Positions 16,702 to 27,048 of a DNA stretch of 39,750 nucleotides are shown here, one piece after another. Under the pieces are notes generated by a model. That model was not told where the DNA came from. It was given only the letters and a program-made list of their open reading frames with translations, and made no database searches. The position numbers and the translations under genes are program-made. The number at the start of each line of letters is the position of its first letter. Position 1 is the first letter of the stretch. The DNA comes from Chloroflexota bacterium (GTDB taxonomy: Bacteria > Chloroflexota > Anaerolineae > B4-G1), in NCBI GenBank assembly GCA_011048615.1, contig DSDT01000368.1, forward strand, positions 1 through 39,750, given 5' to 3'.

Positions 16702-18750
16702 CTAGCCGCTGCCCTGCTCTGGTTTGAGGTAGCGGTCGAACCAACGCAGGATGTGATTCAGCCGGACGATGCGCCGGTCGGTCCGTCCACCGCGCGAGAG
16801 GCCGTGGGGCTCGTCGGGGAAGCGGACCATTTCCGTCTCCACGCCCAATCGCTTGAGCGCGACGAACATCTGCTCCCCCTGCTCGATGGCACAGCGCATA
16901 TCCTGCTCGCTGTGGATGACGAGGGTAGGGGTTTTGACGCGTCCGATGTACTTGAGGGGGGACTGCCGCCAATAGTTCTCGACGTTCTCCCAGGGCGGCT
17001 GGTCTCCGAACTCGGATTGGATGTCCCAGTTGAAATCGCTAGAGCCGTACATGCTGATCAGGTTGCTGACGCAGCGTTGGGTGACGGCGGCCCTGAACCG
17101 GTCGGTGTGGCCGATGATCCAGTTGGTCATGTAGCCGCCGTAACTGCCCCCGGTGACGCCCATGCGGTCGGGATCCACGTAGGGCAGCGCCTGGACGAGG
17201 TCCGCCCAGGCCATCAAATCCTCGTAATCGGCCGTGCCCCAGTTGTTCACGATGGATTTGGCGTGATCCTCCCCATACCCCAGCCCGCCCCGGGGGTTAC
17301 AAAAGTGGACCACATAGCCGTGGGCAGCCAGCGCGTAGAACTCGTGCATAAAATAGTTGCCGTACTGTACCCGGGGGCCGCCGTGAATTTCGAGGATGGA
17401 GGGATATTGTCTCGTGGGGTCAAAGCCGGGAGGCTTGATGATCCAGCCTTGCAGGTCGTTGCCGGCGCTGCCCTCGAACCACGCCTCCTCGATCTGGCCC
17501 AGGTCCCGCGCCTGCAGGAGGGAGGAGTTAACCTGCGTCAGTTGGCGGGGAGCGCCGACGGTCCCACCCGACACCTCTCGCACCCAGACCTGTCCTGGAT
17601 CGGTCATATCGGCGTGAAAGTAGGCCAGCCGGGTCTGCTCGCGGTCGAAATTGAACGCTCCCACAACCCCCTCCTCGCCCACCATCCTCTCCAGGCCCGT
17701 TTCGGGGTTTGCCCATTCCACTGCCTGGAGAGTGGTGTTGCCGTGGTGCGTGACCTGGAAGTAGAGCCGGTCGCTATCCTTCGACCAGGCAGGAGGGAGC
17801 AGAGGCAGGTGGCCGGGCAGGTCGTTGATCGTCCCGCTTGCCACGCTCACGTCGAAGGATGCGGTCAGGTTTCTGGCCTCTCCTGTGCCCTGGGCCGGGA
17901 CGATCCAGACGCGGGTGTTCTTCCACCACTGCCCGCGCCCCTCGTGGCCCAGGTAGGCGATCCACGCGCCATCTGGCGAGAACGAGGGCTTGGCTTTGGG
18001 TCCCAGGGGGGTCTCGATCCTGCGCACTTCTCCCCCAGCGGCCGGGATGACGAACAGGTCCATCGCGTCCGGGTCGAGGTCTGGGTCCGGGCTATGGTTG
18101 GAGCAAAAGGCGATCTCTTTGCCATCCGGTGACCAGGTCGGTTCGATCTCGTCGTAGACGTCGCCGCTGGTTAATTGCTGAGCCTGGCCACTTTGGGCAT
18201 CAATCGTCCAGAGGTGCCACCGCTCCTGCGGCAGGTATCCGCCGCCATCCAATTTGAAAAAAACGCGCGTGATGTGGCGCGCGACGACGCCTAGCTCTTT
18301 CTGATGCTCGTCCTGCTCTCGCTCGATAGCCTCCTGGTCCTTCTGGCGGAACTGGCAGACGAGCTGCTGTCCATCGGGGGACCAGGCAAAGGTATCGAAC
18401 TCGCCTTTCATATCGGTGAGAGGATGGGCCTCCCCTCCACCCAGGGGGATGAGATAGATTTGGGGCTGGTCCACGTCCCCTCGGTTGGAGAGAAAGGCGA
18501 TCTGGCTGCCATCGGGCGACCAGCGGGGGTGACTGTCCACCTGGTCGCCGTGGGTGAACTGGCGAGGCTGTCCCCCAGCTGTGGGAACGATCCACAGGTT
18601 GGTGTACTTTTTTTCGTTCTCTTCGTCCACGCGCTGGACGCAAAAGACGACCTGTTCCCCATCTGGCGAGAGCTGGCAATCGGTGATCAGGCGTAGGTTG
18701 TACAGGTCCTGGGCGCTGATGGGCGGTTTCTTCTTTCCTGGGTCAGACAT
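16702..18750 (-). CDS. S9-family peptidase (prolyl oligopeptidase / acylaminoacyl peptidase type)
   Basis: WD40-like beta-propeller repeats (WSPDG...), GVTGGSYGGYMTNWIIGHTDRF catalytic Ser motif, C-terminal His (PDEPHGLSRGG). Confidence 0.93.
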   Translation of the reverse strand: MSDPGKKKPPISAQDLYNLRLITDCQLSPDGEQVVFCVQRVDEENEKKYTNLWIVPTAGGQPRQFTHGDQVDSHPRWSPDGSQIAFLSNRGDVDQPQIYLIPLGGGEAHPLTDMKGEFDTFAWSPDGQQLVCQFRQKDQEAIEREQDEHQKELGVVARHITRVFFKLDGGGYLPQERWHLWTIDAQSGQAQQLTSGDVYDEIEPTWSPDGKEIAFCSNHSPDPDLDPDAMDLFVIPAAGGEVRRIETPLGPKAKPSFSPDGAWIAYLGHEGRGQWWKNTRVWIVPAQGTGEARNLTASFDVSVASGTINDLPGHLPLLPPAWSKDSDRLYFQVTHHGNTTLQAVEWANPETGLERMVGEEGVVGAFNFDREQTRLAYFHADMTDPGQVWVREVSGGTVGAPRQLTQVNSSLLQARDLGQIEEAWFEGSAGNDLQGWIIKPPGFDPTRQYPSILEIHGGPRVQYGNYFMHEFYALAAHGYVVHFCNPRGGLGYGEDHAKSIVNNWGTADYEDLMAWADLVQALPYVDPDRMGVTGGSYGGYMTNWIIGHTDRFRAAVTQRCVSNLISMYGSSDFNWDIQSEFGDQPPWENVENYWRQSPLKYIGRVKTPTLVIHSEQDMRCAIEQGEQMFVALKRLGVETEMVRFPDEPHGLSRGGRTDRRIVRLNHILRWFDRYLKPEQGSG

Positions 18751-18824
18751 GGCACCTCCTTCTCGTTACGTGCATGGGTATCGAGGACAGATTGCCAACC
18801 CGTCCTACGAATTGCTACCAAACC

Positions 18825-21800
18825 CTAGTTTCCTCCTCGCCGGGGCACCGCCCGGATGCGCACCGGGTCGCTCTTGGTCCTGTTGCCGGCTTCATCCACC
18901 GCGATGACGTGGAAGGTATGTTCTCCGACGGCTCCCAGCGGCCAGTTGACGTTGAAGGGGGCGACGGTGCGCACGGCGAAAGGCTCCGCCTGGTTGTCCA
19001 CATAGAATTCGACCCGCGCGATGGAATAGTCCTCCACCACGGCGTTGACGTTGACCCATTCGTCGTATCCAACCTCGTATGCTCCTCCCTCTATCGGATG
19101 GTTTATAGTGACGGTGGGCGAGATGTTGTCCACTGTCACCTGGATGGTCGCCTCGCGGAGCTGCATCGCGTGGTCCACCACCTGGAGGCGCAGCGAGTAC
19201 AGGCCGTCCAGCCCAGAGGTGTCCCAGAACTCGAGGATGTTATAGTCCACCTGGTTGCCGTGGTCAGGGCCGATCTGGAACCACTCGCTGGGGTACAGGC
19301 CCGGACCGAACACCACGCGATAAAAGTTGAAATCCCCGCCCCGGGCGTTGCCGCTGATGGGCACGGTGCCCTGGATGTAGGCGTAGGGGGTGGGGCTGAT
19401 GATGGCTACCTCGGCGTCGCTGCGCGAGGGGCCGTAGGTGGTGTCGTACTCGATGGGCGGGGTAGCCGGACGGCTGTCCTCCGGCAGGCTGGCGAGCCAA
19501 TCGGCCGCTTCGGGCGGGTAGACCTGGTAGATTCGCTCTTCGCACAGTTCTGGAGGCGTCTGGACGGTGCACAGCCGTCCGGTTTCGCGGTTGACCAGGT
19601 AGGCCTGGTGAATGTCACAGTGCTCGGTCGGCTCGGTGCCGGGGATGAAAATTTCGTTGACGGTGGGGCAGTGAGGCGTGGGCAGTTTGCCAGAGATGGC
19701 GCAAACCGCTCGATCAACCAGGCCGTCCGGCCGCGCGAAGGGCACGATCTCTTCGTCTTGCAACGCGTATTCCATCACGGCGTGCCAGATGGGAGCGGCG
19801 CCGCGCAGACCGGGCAGGTTTTTCATCTCGCTGTTGTCGGAATTGCCCACCCACACACCGGCGGCCAGTTGGGGAGTATAGCCGACGGTCCAGGCGTCCC
19901 AAAAGTTGTTGGTGGTGCCGGTCTTGGCAGCGGCGGGCCGGTCGTTGGCCAGTTCCAGCGCATTGTTCATGCCCATCCCGGCCCACCGGGCCTGGCGGTC
20001 CGAGAGGATCGAGTTCATCAGATAGGCCAATTGAGGTGAGAGGATGTCCCGGCTGTCGGGCTGCTCGTACCGGTATAGGACCTGCCCGTTTCGGTCGTAA
20101 ACCGCCAGAATGGTCACAGGATTGAGTTCACGGTACCCGGCGCGGCGTTCACTCTCCGGGATGGGGGCGCCGTACATCCGGCCGCCGTTGGCAAAGACAC
20201 TAAAGGCGTACACCATATCGAACAGATGCACCTCGCCGCCGCCCAATGTCAGGCTCAGGCCGTAATAGTCCAGCCCCCGGTTGAGGGTGCTGATCCCCAT
20301 ACGGTGGGCGGTGCGGATCACGTTATCCACGCCGGCCAGTTCCAGGGCCGCCACGGCGGGAATGTTATAAGAACGGGCCAGCGCCAGTCGCATGCGCTGT
20401 GGACCGTGGTACTTGCGGTCGTAATTTTCCGGCACGTAGGGCGCGCCGGATGCCTGCTGGAAGGCGGTGCGCACGTCCAGGAACATGTGGGCCGCGTTGC
20501 TGCCTTGGGCCAACAGGGTGAGATAGGTGAAGGGCTTGAACAAGGAGCCGGGCTGCCGGCCCTGTCCATCCACCGCTACATTGAATTGGCCGTCAATGGT
20601 CTCGTCCCAGTAATCCAGGCTGCCCATCATGGCCAGAACCTCGCCAGTGCCGGGGCGGATGACAACGACAGAGGCATTGCTGACCTCGTGGTCGCGGCCC
20701 ACGTCATAGTCGCGCAGGGGGGGCAGGAATTGGGCGGCCGTACATCCGCTGTCTATGGCCTCCTGGATCACCGCTATCTCATCCTCGCCGGAGAGGCGGC
20801 GGACCTGAGCGCGAGCCACGCATTGGGTCTGCTCGTGCAGGTCCAGGTCCAGGGTGGTATAGACCTGCAATCCGCCCCGATACACCAGTTCGGGGCCGAA
20901 CATGTCCTCTAACTGCTTGCGGACATAGATGGAGAAATGGGGCGCCTCGATACCGAATCGTTCGGTGAACTTGGCCAGGTTCCACGGCTCGTATTTGGCG
21001 GCCACCGCCTCCTCGCGGGTGATGCATCCTTGGCGCACCATCGCATCCAGCACGATGCCCTGGCGTTTGCGGGCTTCCTCCGGGTTGTCGAAGGGGTTCA
21101 TGCGGGGGAATTGAGGGACAGGCGCCAGAGTTGCCGCTTCCGAGAGGGTCAAATCGTTGGCGCTCTTGCCAAAGTAGACTCGAGCGGCAGCCTCGATGCC
21201 ATAGGCCAGGTTACCGTAGGGATTGGTATTGAGGTACCACTCCATGATTTGCTCCTTGGAGTAGTTTTGCGTGATGCGATAGGCCAACAGTACCTCGGTG
21301 ACCTTGCGCTCGTAATCCTTCCATTCGGGACCTTCGGCGCTGACGTACCGCCGTTCTGGCTCGATGACAATGTTCTTGATGAGCTGCTGGGTGATGGAAG
21401 AGCCACCCTGAATCTGCTGATCCTGGACATTCGACCAGAAGGCGCGGGCGATGCCGCGCGAGTCGAAACCGGGATTGGTCCAAAAGGTCTTGTCCTCGCT
21501 GGCGATGGTGGCGCAGATGAGCGAGTCGGGGATTTGTTCCAGCGATACCCAGGTGCGATCCCCGCCAAAGGGATCAATCACCTCGTAAATCAGCGTCTCG
21601 CCGGTCCGGTCGTAAATTTTGGTGGTCTCGAAACTCTTCTCAGCCGCCTCAATCTGTTCCGGCTCGGGCAGATCGCGGGTAAAATAGGCGTATGTGCCCA
21701 GGGTGGTTCCCACGCCGCTGGCGATAACTCCCACGATGGCAAACACCACGATCAGCAGCAGAACACCAAGGATACGAATGGCCTGTCGTACGCCGCTGGT

Positions 21801-21866
21801 TTTTTCGGCCCGGCGGCGCTGGCGGCGCTGTAGAGCGATGTGTCGGACGATATGAACTGGTGTCAT
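18825..21866 (-). CDS. Class A penicillin-binding protein (PBP1A) with C-terminal Ig-like (Big_17-like) region
   Basis: ATIASEDKTFWTNPGFDSRGIARAFWSN, GGSSITQQLIKN, RQPGSLFKPFTYL, AKTGTTNNFWDAW; C-terminus PTVTINHPIEGGAYEV...RVEFYVDN...FHVIAVDEAGN. Confidence 0.94.
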   Translation of the reverse strand: MTPVHIVRHIALQRRQRRRAEKTSGVRQAIRILGVLLLIVVFAIVGVIASGVGTTLGTYAYFTRDLPEPEQIEAAEKSFETTKIYDRTGETLIYEVIDPFGGDRTWVSLEQIPDSLICATIASEDKTFWTNPGFDSRGIARAFWSNVQDQQIQGGSSITQQLIKNIVIEPERRYVSAEGPEWKDYERKVTEVLLAYRITQNYSKEQIMEWYLNTNPYGNLAYGIEAAARVYFGKSANDLTLSEAATLAPVPQFPRMNPFDNPEEARKRQGIVLDAMVRQGCITREEAVAAKYEPWNLAKFTERFGIEAPHFSIYVRKQLEDMFGPELVYRGGLQVYTTLDLDLHEQTQCVARAQVRRLSGEDEIAVIQEAIDSGCTAAQFLPPLRDYDVGRDHEVSNASVVVIRPGTGEVLAMMGSLDYWDETIDGQFNVAVDGQGRQPGSLFKPFTYLTLLAQGSNAAHMFLDVRTAFQQASGAPYVPENYDRKYHGPQRMRLALARSYNIPAVAALELAGVDNVIRTAHRMGISTLNRGLDYYGLSLTLGGGEVHLFDMVYAFSVFANGGRMYGAPIPESERRAGYRELNPVTILAVYDRNGQVLYRYEQPDSRDILSPQLAYLMNSILSDRQARWAGMGMNNALELANDRPAAAKTGTTNNFWDAWTVGYTPQLAAGVWVGNSDNSEMKNLPGLRGAAPIWHAVMEYALQDEEIVPFARPDGLVDRAVCAISGKLPTPHCPTVNEIFIPGTEPTEHCDIHQAYLVNRETGRLCTVQTPPELCEERIYQVYPPEAADWLASLPEDSRPATPPIEYDTTYGPSRSDAEVAIISPTPYAYIQGTVPISGNARGGDFNFYRVVFGPGLYPSEWFQIGPDHGNQVDYNILEFWDTSGLDGLYSLRLQVVDHAMQLREATIQVTVDNISPTVTINHPIEGGAYEVGYDEWVNVNAVVEDYSIARVEFYVDNQAEPFAVRTVAPFNVNWPLGAVGEHTFHVIAVDEAGNRTKSDPVRIRAVPRRGGN

Positions 21867-21946
21867 ATTCGTACTCCTGTCGAACGGATTTTATGCCCGA
21901 ATCGTACCAGAAATAGGGCAGATTGACAAGTTGCAGGGGAGCCAGG

Positions 21947-21975
21947 TTGACGGTCGTGGTGAGCTATGTTATACT
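21947..21975 (+). promoter_or_regulatory. Sigma70-like promoter upstream of sua5-cysC
   Basis: TTGACG, 17-nt spacer, TATACT. Confidence 0.7.
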
Positions 21976-22162
21976 CTCGCCATCGGCTGTTAGCCTGATC
22001 TTGGACCGAATTCTGGACACAGATCAACGTGGAAAAACACGGGTAAAATCAGATTCGTTCCATCTGTGCCCTGTCATACGGTTTCCATTGGCGACCCCGC
22101 GTGTGCGGCGGTCGCGTGTCTTGTCTGGACCGGTTATCGGAGCCCGGCTTCGAGGAGTAAAT

Positions 22163-22810
22163 GTGAAGGCTCAAGTGATTCACGCGGCGAATAAGAACGC
22201 GGTGCAGCGCGCTAGCGAGGTCTTGAAGAGTGGTGGGCTGGTCGCTTTCCCGACCGATACAGTCTATGGGCTGGCTGTGTTGCCCTGGCGAGCTGACGCC
22301 GTGGCTCGTTTATACGAGGCCAAACAGCGCCCGGCCAGGAAGCCGATCCCGCTGTTGTTATCCGGGCCTGGCTATCTCGACCGGGTCGCGCGGGTGCCGG
22401 CCAAGTGTGAGCCTCAAGTCCAGCGATTGGCGGCCCGGTTTTGGCCTGGTGGGCTGACCTTGGTGTTTCCCAAGTCCGAATTGGTTCCAGACTCGATTAG
22501 TCAGGGCCCGACTGTGGCCGTGCGTGTGCCCGATCTGGTACTGGCCCGGGACCTGATTGATGCTGTGGGAGGTGTATTGGCGGTCACCAGCGCCAACCTG
22601 TCGGGCCAGCCGAGCCCTATCAACGTCCGAGAGGTCGAGGCGCAACTGGGGGATCGCATAGATTTGATTCTCGATGGGGGCCCCTCGCGTGTGGGCATTC
22701 CATCCACGATTCTGGACTGCACCGCTTCCCCGCCCAGGCTCTTGCGGCATGGTGCTATTTCTGCGCAGGCTCTGCAGGCGGCGATCGGGGCCATTCAAAT
22801 TCCAAATTAA
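22163..22810 (+). CDS. L-threonylcarbamoyladenylate synthase (Sua5/YrdC/YwlC)
   Basis: GTG start after GAGGAG; GGLVAFPTDTVYGL, KPIPLL, VAVRVPDLVLARDLI, VTSANLSGQPSP, PSTILDCTASPPRLLRHG. Confidence 0.92.
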   Translation: MKAQVIHAANKNAVQRASEVLKSGGLVAFPTDTVYGLAVLPWRADAVARLYEAKQRPARKPIPLLLSGPGYLDRVARVPAKCEPQVQRLAARFWPGGLTLVFPKSELVPDSISQGPTVAVRVPDLVLARDLIDAVGGVLAVTSANLSGQPSPINVREVEAQLGDRIDLILDGGPSRVGIPSTILDCTASPPRLLRHGAISAQALQAAIGAIQIPN

Positions 22811-22826
22811 AAGGAGCAATTTGTCA

Positions 22827-23369
22827 ATGAGTGAGCAACGCGGATTTACATTGTGGTTCACCGGATTGTCGGGAGCGGGCAAGACCGCTCTGGCGAAATT
22901 GGTCGAGCAGGAACTGCGCGCCCGCCATCTCAGGGTGGAACGGTTGGATGGTGATATCGTGCGCCAGAGTTTGACCCGCGACTTGGGGTTCAGCAAAGAG
23001 GACCGGGACGCCAATATCGAGCGGGTGACGTTTGTGGCTAAACTGCTGACCCGCAACGGCGTGGCGGTGCTGTGTTCATTCATCTCCCCCTATCGCGCCC
23101 GGCGGGCGAAATCACGCCAGGAGATTGGCGAATTCATCGAGGTGTTCGTCGAATGCCCGGTGGAAGAGTGCGCGCGGCGGGACGTAAAGGGACTGTACGA
23201 GAAAGCCTTTGCCGGCGAGATCCCCAACTTTACGGGCGTTTCGGACCCTTACGAGGAGCCGGATAACGCCGAGATTGTGATCCACACGGCGGAGGAGACG
23301 CCGGAGGAGAGCCTGGACAGGGTGATCGCCTATCTAGAGGAGCAGGGGTACATTCCATCTAAAACATGA
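22827..23369 (+). CDS. cysC: Adenylyl-sulfate kinase
   Basis: LWFTGLSGAGKTALAKLVEQEL, RLDGDIVRQSLTRDLGFSKEDRDANIERV, VKGLYEKAFAGEIPNFTGVSDPYEEP. Confidence 0.93.
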   Translation: MSEQRGFTLWFTGLSGAGKTALAKLVEQELRARHLRVERLDGDIVRQSLTRDLGFSKEDRDANIERVTFVAKLLTRNGVAVLCSFISPYRARRAKSRQEIGEFIEVFVECPVEECARRDVKGLYEKAFAGEIPNFTGVSDPYEEPDNAEIVIHTAEETPEESLDRVIAYLEEQGYIPSKT

Positions 23370-23379
23370 AAGGTGAGAA

Positions 23380-25791
23380 GTGGTCGCCCCGGTGAGCGAT
23401 CGGCCGCTGACCGGCACGGGTTGGGCGGAGCGTCTGTTCCCGGCTCTCGTTTTCGCCGTCGTGTTCGCCCTGTACGGGCTGACGGCCGCTCCTGGTGTGC
23501 TGTTCGGCGATCCGTCCGAATACCAATTCGTTCCGGCGGTGCTGGGCATCGCCCATCCGCCGGGATATGCTTTCTACATCCTGCTGGCCAAGCTGTGGCA
23601 GATCCTCGTACCGGTGGGGACCGTGGCCTGGCGCGCCAATCTCCTGTCGGCGGCGGTGGGGGCCGGAGCGGTGACGGGGGTCTACCTGATCGTCCGGGAG
23701 CTGGTCGCGGCGTCTTCCGTCTCCCGTATTGTACCTCGCGGCTTGCGCCTTTGGGCCCCCCTCTTTGCCGCTCTCTCCCTCGCCACGGCGACCGATGTTT
23801 GGCAGCACGGCATCCACGCCAACGCCCACATCGTCAGCGCGGCGCTGGTCGTCGTGCATCTGTGGCTCCTGATCCGCTGGTGGCGCACCGGACGCGATCG
23901 TTGGCTGGGACTGTTCGGCGTGGCCGTGGGGTTGTCCGTGACCCATCATCCCATCACGTTGATGGGCCTTCCGGCCTACGGACTGTTCATTCTGGCGGTC
24001 CGTCCCCGCCTCTTGTGCCAGGGCCGGGTGCTGCTGATGCTGGCGGGATGTGCGCTGCTGGGATTGGCGCCGCTGCTCTACTACCCCTGGCGCAGTCCCT
24101 CCGTCCCGTTCGGCCCTACCGATATGCGCACCTGGGAGGGGTTCTGGGGCCACGTCACGGCCCAGGGACTGCGGATTAACCTGTTCCACTTTGGCTTGGC
24201 CGACCAGCTCGACCGGGCGCTGGTCTTTTGGTCCCTGCTGCGGCTCCAGTTCGCCCTGCCGGTGATCGCCCTGCTCGTCGTCGGTCTGCTCTGGCTCGTC
24301 CAGCGGCTTCCCAAGCCGGCCCTGCTGCTGGGATCATTTCTCGCCTGTCATTTGCTCTTTACCCTCAACACCGTTCAGGATGTGATGGCGTATCTGCTCA
24401 TTCCCTTCGCGGCCCTCTCCATTGCTGCCGGTGTGGGGGTGCTAGCCCCCGCCCCCCTCTGGGATTCGGTTAGCAAGGCGGGACGCGGGATGGGATGGGC
24501 GGCGCGTGTGCTCTTTGTCTTCCTCGTGCTCCTCTGGCCGTTCGTGCAGGCGGTGACCAACCTGCAGCGCGGCATATCTCTGCGCGACTTTACCGCGGCC
24601 GAGAACTGGGTCACGGCGGTCCATCGGCGGTTCGCTGGGACCGGAGAGGGGGCAGCGCTCCTGGCGGCCTGGGAGTACCTGACACCTCTGTGGGTCCACG
24701 CCTACACCCAGGATGGAGCGTTGGACGAGGAGGACGTGGCGTTGGTCTATGTCTCCACGGCCATCCCGTGGGCCGAGGCGGTCTGGAGACAGCTCGAGCA
24801 GGGGCGGGAGGCGGTCTACGTGCCGGATTATCGGCCGGCGCTGCGGGAGGCTGGCTTTCGACTGCTGCCGGAGAGGGTCCTCTACCGCGTGGTCGTCCCG
24901 CCGGCGGCCGATGCGGCTCCCGAGTATCCCCTGGACGTCTGGGCCGACGACCGGGTCCGCATTCTGGGCTACGACCTACCGTCCCAGGCCGTCCGAGTGG
25001 GCGAACCGCTGACGTTGATCCTGTATCAGAGCGTGACAGAGCCGCTGGCGGGAATCTGGATGCCATATGCCCGGCTGGGTTCGACGGAGGCGCGCTGGAC
25101 GACGGACAGTCGGCTGCTCACCACGGAGTGGCTGCCGGGCGAGATCGTGGCGGAGCGGTACGAGCTGCCAGTGCCCTTCACGCTGCCACCGGGGGAATAC
25201 GCCCTGCATCTGGGGTATGCAGACCTGAGCGGCGGGCGGGCCGAGCTGCTCCTCTCGACGGGGAGGAGCACGGTCGAACTGGAGACGATCAAGGTGCTGC
25301 CCAATTCCCAATGCCCGGCGGAGCGCGTCTTGGAGGGGGCGGTGGCTAATCTAGGTAACCAGGTCGCGCTGCTGGATGCTCGAGCGCGGAGTGGGTGGCG
25401 CGGTCGAGAGGCCGGGTGGGAGGAACCGCTGGCCGTCCGGGCGGGCCGTCCGCTTCACCTGACCCTGACCTGGCACGCCCTGACCACCCCGCGCGACAGC
25501 TACACGGTCTTTATTCACCTGATAGACGGCGCTGGTCGCCCTGTCTTGGGTCACGACTATACGCCCTTGGGGGGTGCCTGCCCTACGTATCTGTGGTTTC
25601 CCAAGTGGCTGCCGGGCCAGTCTTTCATTGATCCCTACCGCTTGGTCGTCCCGGCAGACCTGTCGCCCGGTGATTACTGGCTGGAGGTAGGGCTGTATGG
25701 GATGACTTCCCTTCGGCGGCTTCCTGTGGTAGACTTGACGGGCCACTTGGCGGGAGATCGAGTGATTCTGGGGCCGGTGCGGGTGGAGTAG
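23380..25791 (+). CDS. DUF2723-type polytopic membrane protein (glycosyltransferase-like)
   Basis: TAAPGVLFGDPSEYQFVPAVLGIAHPPGYAFYILLAKLWQ and many transmembrane segments; soluble C-terminal beta-rich region. Confidence 0.82.
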   Translation: MVAPVSDRPLTGTGWAERLFPALVFAVVFALYGLTAAPGVLFGDPSEYQFVPAVLGIAHPPGYAFYILLAKLWQILVPVGTVAWRANLLSAAVGAGAVTGVYLIVRELVAASSVSRIVPRGLRLWAPLFAALSLATATDVWQHGIHANAHIVSAALVVVHLWLLIRWWRTGRDRWLGLFGVAVGLSVTHHPITLMGLPAYGLFILAVRPRLLCQGRVLLMLAGCALLGLAPLLYYPWRSPSVPFGPTDMRTWEGFWGHVTAQGLRINLFHFGLADQLDRALVFWSLLRLQFALPVIALLVVGLLWLVQRLPKPALLLGSFLACHLLFTLNTVQDVMAYLLIPFAALSIAAGVGVLAPAPLWDSVSKAGRGMGWAARVLFVFLVLLWPFVQAVTNLQRGISLRDFTAAENWVTAVHRRFAGTGEGAALLAAWEYLTPLWVHAYTQDGALDEEDVALVYVSTAIPWAEAVWRQLEQGREAVYVPDYRPALREAGFRLLPERVLYRVVVPPAADAAPEYPLDVWADDRVRILGYDLPSQAVRVGEPLTLILYQSVTEPLAGIWMPYARLGSTEARWTTDSRLLTTEWLPGEIVAERYELPVPFTLPPGEYALHLGYADLSGGRAELLLSTGRSTVELETIKVLPNSQCPAERVLEGAVANLGNQVALLDARARSGWRGREAGWEEPLAVRAGRPLHLTLTWHALTTPRDSYTVFIHLIDGAGRPVLGHDYTPLGGACPTYLWFPKWLPGQSFIDPYRLVVPADLSPGDYWLEVGLYGMTSLRRLPVVDLTGHLAGDRVILGPVRVE

Positions 25792-25801
25792 GAGGTGGAG
25801 A

Positions 25802-26341
25802 ATGGATGTAGCGGTGTTGATCTGGGTAGTAGCGCTGACCATTCTGGTGGTCGTCGGCGTGGTGTGGCTGTTGGACCTGCAGGCGCAACTGCGCAAGCTG
25901 CGCGCTCACTATGAAAGCCTGTTTACCGGAGAAGGGAAGGAGGACGCCAACACGGCGGTCGCTCTGGCGAACCTGTCCGCACGCCTGGGGGAGACGACGG
26001 CGCGCACCGAGCGGCTGGTCGCTCGCATCGAGGAGGTGGACGCGGCTCTGGCCCACACAGTGCAGGGGATTGGGCTGGTGCGCTTTCGGGCCTTTCAGGA
26101 TACGGGGGGGGATCAAAGCTTTGCCCTGGCGCTGGCGGACGGTGAGGGGAACGGGGTCGTCGTCTCGGCCCTCTATGGGCGGGGGGCGACTCGTGTCTAC
26201 GCCAAGCCTGTCCAGGGCTGGCTCTCCCCCAAGCCATTGGGCGAGGAGGAAGAGCAGGCCCTGGTCGAAGCTCGACAGGCCGTCTTGGGGGGAGGTCAAG
26301 CGATGGGACAGCGAGAGGATCAGGATGCCGGTCAGGATTGA
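25802..26341 (+). CDS. DUF4446-family single-TM protein
   Basis: N-terminal TM helix, coiled-coil, then GLVRFRAFQDTGGDQSFALALADGEGNGVVVSALYGR typical of the family. Confidence 0.82.
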   Translation: MDVAVLIWVVALTILVVVGVVWLLDLQAQLRKLRAHYESLFTGEGKEDANTAVALANLSARLGETTARTERLVARIEEVDAALAHTVQGIGLVRFRAFQDTGGDQSFALALADGEGNGVVVSALYGRGATRVYAKPVQGWLSPKPLGEEEEQALVEARQAVLGGGQAMGQREDQDAGQD

Positions 26342-26366
26342 CAAAAACTTGGCGCTGATGTATTAT
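26338..26366 (+). promoter_or_regulatory. Sigma70-like promoter for bactofilin gene
   Basis: TTGACA, 17-nt spacer, TATTAT. Confidence 0.65.
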
Positions 26367-26426
26367 CGGATGAACACTTCGACGCGACCGACCCGGGTCG
26401 CTAGTATAGCATAAGGAGGTGTATCT

Positions 26427-26963
26427 GTGTTTGGAAAGAAGGAAAAGCCAGCTCCGGCTTCCAAGATTCCTTTGCCGGTCTCGGCTCCTGCCACCAAGAT
26501 CGAGACGGTCATCGGTCCCAATGCGCACTTTCGAGGGGATGTGCAGACGGATGGGGGGATGCGCATTGACGGTATCTTTGAGGGAAACATAGACGTGACC
26601 GGCAATTTGGTGATTGGGGAGGCAGCCAAGGTCATTGCCGAAATCACGGCGAACAATATTTCTATCTCTGGCGCCGTCAAGGGGAATATCGCGGCCAATC
26701 GGGTAGAGATATTGGAGACGGGTCGGGTGTGGGGCGATCTGGTCATCAATTCGTTGCTGCTCAACGAGGGGGCTTATCTGCGCGGGCAGACCACGATGCA
26801 CGGGGACATTGAGCCGCCCTTGATTGAGCCTCCCAAGACCAAGGCCTCTCCCCAGCCTGCCAGGCCGCAGCCGAATAGAGTATCCTCCCCAGCGGATGAT
26901 GCCCCGGCCAGCGCCGCCATTGTGGACATGGAGCCCAAGGAAGCCTTGAAAGAGGCTGAGTGA
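26427..26963 (+). CDS. Bactofilin (polymer-forming cytoskeletal protein)
   Basis: GTG start after AAGGAGG; VIGPNAHFRGDVQTDGGMRIDGIFEGNIDVTGNLVIGEAAKVIAEITANNISISGAVKGNI. Confidence 0.93.
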   Translation: MFGKKEKPAPASKIPLPVSAPATKIETVIGPNAHFRGDVQTDGGMRIDGIFEGNIDVTGNLVIGEAAKVIAEITANNISISGAVKGNIAANRVEILETGRVWGDLVINSLLLNEGAYLRGQTTMHGDIEPPLIEPPKTKASPQPARPQPNRVSSPADDAPASAAIVDMEPKEALKEAE

Positions 26964-26981
26964 TCCTCATCGTGTGTAGGC

Positions 26982-27016
26982 AACAGCCCCACCACCCGGT
27001 GGGGCTGTTATTTTTC
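26982..27016 (+). terminator. Rho-independent terminator after bactofilin
   Basis: AACAGCCCCACCacccGGTGGGGCTGTT followed by ATTTTTC. Confidence 0.9.
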
Positions 27017-27048
27017 TCCCCTTGGACGGGAGCGACTTCGTCGCGGGT

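Noticed and set aside
16753-18132. 459-aa plus-strand ORF opposite the S9 peptidase
   Set aside because: Antisense shadow of a clearly conserved peptidase; no conserved motif.
18774-20039. 421-aa plus-strand ORF opposite PBP1A
   Set aside because: Antisense shadow; PBP1A catalytic motifs lie on the minus strand.
21990-22160. Possible riboswitch upstream of sua5
   Set aside because: Only one hairpin with a bulge (GCGACCCCGCgtgtGCGGcGGTCGC near 22091-22115) is evident and no known consensus is recognised; too little to support a call.
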